Of a DNA stretch of 7,662 nucleotides, positions 5,661-7,662 are shown in pieces. Numbering within the stretch: the first letter of the stretch is position 1; each line of letters begins with the position of its first letter. The notes beneath the pieces are model-generated. The model saw only the letters and a program-made list of their open reading frames with translations, was not told where the DNA came from and made no database searches. This DNA is from Hadesarchaea archaeon (GTDB lineage Archaea; Hadarchaeota; Hadarchaeia; Hadarchaeales; Hadarchaeaceae): NCBI GenBank assembly GCA_003661465.1, contig QMWE01000042.1:1-7662 (forward strand), in the 5' to 3' direction. The position numbers and the translations under genes are program-made.

Positions 5661-6884
5661 ATGTCTGGACCTTGGGTGGACAAGTATAGGCCCCGCAGGC
5701 TCAGAGACATCGTCGGGCAGCAGAAAGCGGTCCACGATCTTCTGAGGTGGGCCGAAGAATGGAAAAAAGGAAGACCAAAAAAACGTGCTGCGCTGGTCTA
5801 CGGACCACCCGGGACGGGAAAAAGTGCGGCGGTGGCTGCCCTGGCCAATGACATGGGCTGGGACCTGATCGAGATGAACGCCGGTGACAAACGAACTCTA
5901 TCCGAGATAAGACGCGTGGCCGGATCCGCCGCCGGATCCGGGACGCTGTTCTCCGGAACCAAAGGAAGGAGGCTGGTGGTACTGGACGAGGCCGACAACA
6001 TCCACGGAACTGCAGACCGGGGGGGATACAGGGCCCTCAAGGAGCTCCTGGAGGAGACCCAGAACCCACTCGTGCTCATAGCAAACGACCAATTCGCCAT
6101 CCCGTGGGACATCCGGATGGCGTGCGCATGGATAAACTTCAGACGTCTAACCACAGAGGCCATCGTCAAGGAGCTTACCAGGATATGCAGGGCCGAAGGC
6201 ATCTCCGCTGATCCACGCGTCCTGAACATCATCGCTGAGACGGCGAACGGAGATATGCGTTGCGCCATCACGGATCTCCAGACAACCGCCACCGGGAAAA
6301 AACGGCTCGGACCCTCCGACCTGGCCCTCTATCGCCGGGATCGTGAACTCAGCGTGTACGATTTCCTGAACAAGGTGCTCTCATCCGAAAGCGCGAAGGA
6401 GGCGAGGGCGGCGCTCTGGTCGCTGGACATGCCCCCGGAAGACGTGCTGGCCTGGATCGACGAAAACGTGCCGAAGATCGTTGCAGACCCAAAAAGCCGG
6501 GCTGATGTATACGACGCGATCTCCCGAGCCGATGTCTTCTTGGGCCGGGCGAGAAGAGGACAGTTGTATGGGCTGTGGGGATATGCGGGCGACCTGATGA
6601 GCGCGGGCGTTGCCCTGTCGAGAGGAAAAAATCTCAGGCACATCAAGTTCGTGTCGCCGAGCCACATCAGGCATTTTGCCAGGACCAGAGCGGACCGAGC
6701 GATGCGGGACTCAGTTGCCAAGAAAATAGCGTCACGCTGTCATGCCTCCACCAAAGTCGTGCGCAGGGATGTCATGCCCTACCTAGGAGTGATCCTGAAG
6801 CACGACAAAAAGGCGGCCGAACGAATAACGGAAGAGCTTGAACTCACGGATGCCGAGTCGAAGTTTCTGAAAGCGCTGGGATGA
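5661..6884 (+). CDS. rfcL: Replication factor C large subunit (clamp loader)
   Basis: RFC-L pairs with four RFC-S subunits to load the PCNA clamp onto primed DNA. From the ATG at 5661 the protein has 407 residues and opens with PWVDKYRP and DIVGQ, the usual RFC start. The AAA+ motifs are Walker A GPPGTGKS (48-55), Walker B VVLDEAD (106-112), sensor 1 LIANDQ (Asn142) and sensor 2 GDMRCAITDLQ (197-207, Arg200). The rest, about 230-390, should form the helical clamp-loader collar. An in-frame GTG at 5631 would add ten residues unlike family N-termini and lies before the predicted transcript start. The chain stops at LTDAESKFLKALG with no C-terminal PCNA-binding PIP box, whereas typical archaeal RFC-L runs to about 460-480 residues. 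rfcS is not adjacent. The TGA overlaps the next gene's ATG. Confidence 0.96.
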   Translation: MSGPWVDKYRPRRLRDIVGQQKAVHDLLRWAEEWKKGRPKKRAALVYGPPGTGKSAAVAALANDMGWDLIEMNAGDKRTLSEIRRVAGSAAGSGTLFSGTKGRRLVVLDEADNIHGTADRGGYRALKELLEETQNPLVLIANDQFAIPWDIRMACAWINFRRLTTEAIVKELTRICRAEGISADPRVLNIIAETANGDMRCAITDLQTTATGKKRLGPSDLALYRRDRELSVYDFLNKVLSSESAKEARAALWSLDMPPEDVLAWIDENVPKIVADPKSRADVYDAISRADVFLGRARRGQLYGLWGYAGDLMSAGVALSRGKNLRHIKFVSPSHIRHFARTRADRAMRDSVAKKIASRCHASTKVVRRDVMPYLGVILKHDKKAAERITEELELTDAESKFLKALG

Positions 6885-7662
6885 GTTTGAAAATTTCCGA
6901 GAAGCTTCAACTTGGAAGGATGGTCACGCCGATCCCGGACAGGAAGCGTCCCGTCTACAACTGGTTTCAGATGAAAGAGTCTTTCTCACGGGATCTTGTC
7001 GGGCTGCTGGTGGAGACATGGGGGCTGGAGAAGGAGAATATGGTTCTGGATCCTTTTTGTGGAGCGGGGACGACACCGCTCGCGTGCAGGGAGTTCGGTC
7101 TGGACTGCGTGGGCTTCGATGTGCATCCAATGCTGCTCTTTGTGTCACGCGTGAAGCTCAGGGACTACAATGTGGACAAATTGAGGTCGGCTGTGCACCG
7201 AGTCGTGAGGTCGAAGTTCGAACGTGTGGAAGTGGAAGCTCCCGGTTTTGTGAGCCGCGTATTCCCGACGTCCGTGCTCGAGGATATCGCTCATTTCAGG
7301 GACAAGATCATGGAAGTCGAGGACGAAGCGATTCGAGAGTTCATGCTGCTGGGATTGGTCTCCGCGTCGATGCAATGCAGCTGGGCACGCAAGGATGGAG
7401 CCGCGATCAAGGTGGCCAGACGTCCCGTCCCACCGCTCCGAAAGGCCCTGGAAAGACAGCTCATGCGAATGTGTCGCGACCTCGAGCACTTCAGGACGAA
7501 ACCGTCGAACACCACGGTAGAGCACTGCGACGCCAGGAAGATGAGGCTGGAGGACGAAAGCGTGGGGGCGGTGATAACCTCTCCGCCGTACCTGAGGAAG
7601 CAGGAATATGCCTCGGTCTACCGCATTGAACAGTGGATCCTGGGCGTGGAAGGACCACCGGC
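6881..7662 (+). CDS. DNA methyltransferase-like protein, N-terminal part (cut by window edge)
   Basis: The frame from the ATG at 6881 is open for 260 codons and runs off the window. It is an S-adenosylmethionine-dependent methyltransferase of the amino-methylating DNA type. The SAM-binding motif I is LDPFCGAGTTP (56-66), preceded by the family-like YNWFQMKESFSRDLV (26-40). The catalytic motif IV is TSPPY (233-237), the SPPY form usual for N4-cytosine enzymes and also found in some N6-adenine ones. Motif I precedes motif IV with about 170 residues between, as in the alpha-type order, so a recognition region could lie between them. The downstream stretch YLRKQEYASVYRIEQW resembles archaeal proteins annotated simply as DNA methylases. 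An RNA (Trm11-like) target cannot be excluded, although those enzymes normally have DPPY and a THUMP domain, which is absent here. Translation is probably coupled to rfcL through the ATGA overlap. No restriction gene is visible. Confidence 0.85.
   Translation, partial: MSLKISEKLQLGRMVTPIPDRKRPVYNWFQMKESFSRDLVGLLVETWGLEKENMVLDPFCGAGTTPLACREFGLDCVGFDVHPMLLFVSRVKLRDYNVDKLRSAVHRVVRSKFERVEVEAPGFVSRVFPTSVLEDIAHFRDKIMEVEDEAIREFMLLGLVSASMQCSWARKDGAAIKVARRPVPPLRKALERQLMRMCRDLEHFRTKPSNTTVEHCDARKMRLEDESVGAVITSPPYLRKQEYASVYRIEQWILGVEGPP

Noticed and set aside
5929..5943. Direct repeat of GGATCCG near the RFC-L AAA+ region
   Set aside because: It encodes a Gly/Ser/Ala-rich stretch (AGSAAGSG) ahead of TLF that is usual in RFC-L; codon reuse explains the repeat.
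5798..6721. Minus-strand frames opposite rfcL
   Set aside because: They are antisense to conserved AAA+ motifs and have no recognisable domain or start signals.
7018..7629. A 203-codon plus-strand frame overlapping the methyltransferase
   Set aside because: It is out of frame with DPFCGAGTT and TSPPY, which are both in the frame starting at 6881; its own translation has no motif.

Overview
The window looks archaeal. It carries an Mre11-Rad50 pair, an archaeal-type clamp-loader large subunit (RFC-L), an AglB/STT3-type oligosaccharyltransferase and a small atypical kinase-like protein. AT-rich TATA-like boxes lie where archaeal promoters belong, about 25-30 bases ahead of short-leader or leaderless starts. 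The lineage cannot be fixed by eye. GC is moderate (a little over half), and a non-model euryarchaeal or Hadarchaeota-like genome is a guess only. No tRNA, rRNA, CRISPR array, insertion sequence or long repeat was seen, and no gap longer than about 100 bases lacks a gene.

Layout. From a divergent junction at about 5561-5660, two gene sets run outward. Leftward (minus strand) are mre11 (5560-4250), rad50 (4266-1864, overlapping mre11 by 17 bases), a 171-residue kinase-like gene (1845-1330, 18 bases after rad50 and in its frame), an 84-residue two-helix membrane protein (1277-1023, with its own likely promoter), and the N-terminal 320 codons of aglB (962 to the window edge, TTG start). Rightward (plus strand) are rfcL (5661-6884) and, through an ATGA overlap, the first 260 codons of a DNA-methyltransferase-like gene that runs off the right edge.

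How they fit. Mre11 and Rad50 form the double-strand-break end-processing nuclease/ATPase. RFC-L with RFC-S (not in the window) loads PCNA. The methyltransferase is probably translated with RFC-L. The kinase-like gene follows rad50 directly, so it may be co-expressed with the break-repair complex. The last two leftward genes are membrane genes; AglB transfers lipid-linked glycans to asparagines of exported proteins and has no obvious link to repair.

The points most worth a second look are the kinase-like protein joined to the mre11-rad50 operon (with only one amber codon between it and rad50 in the same frame), the short RFC-L without a visible C-terminal PIP box, the methyltransferase coupled to it, and an 18-codon leader ORF ending on the aglB start.
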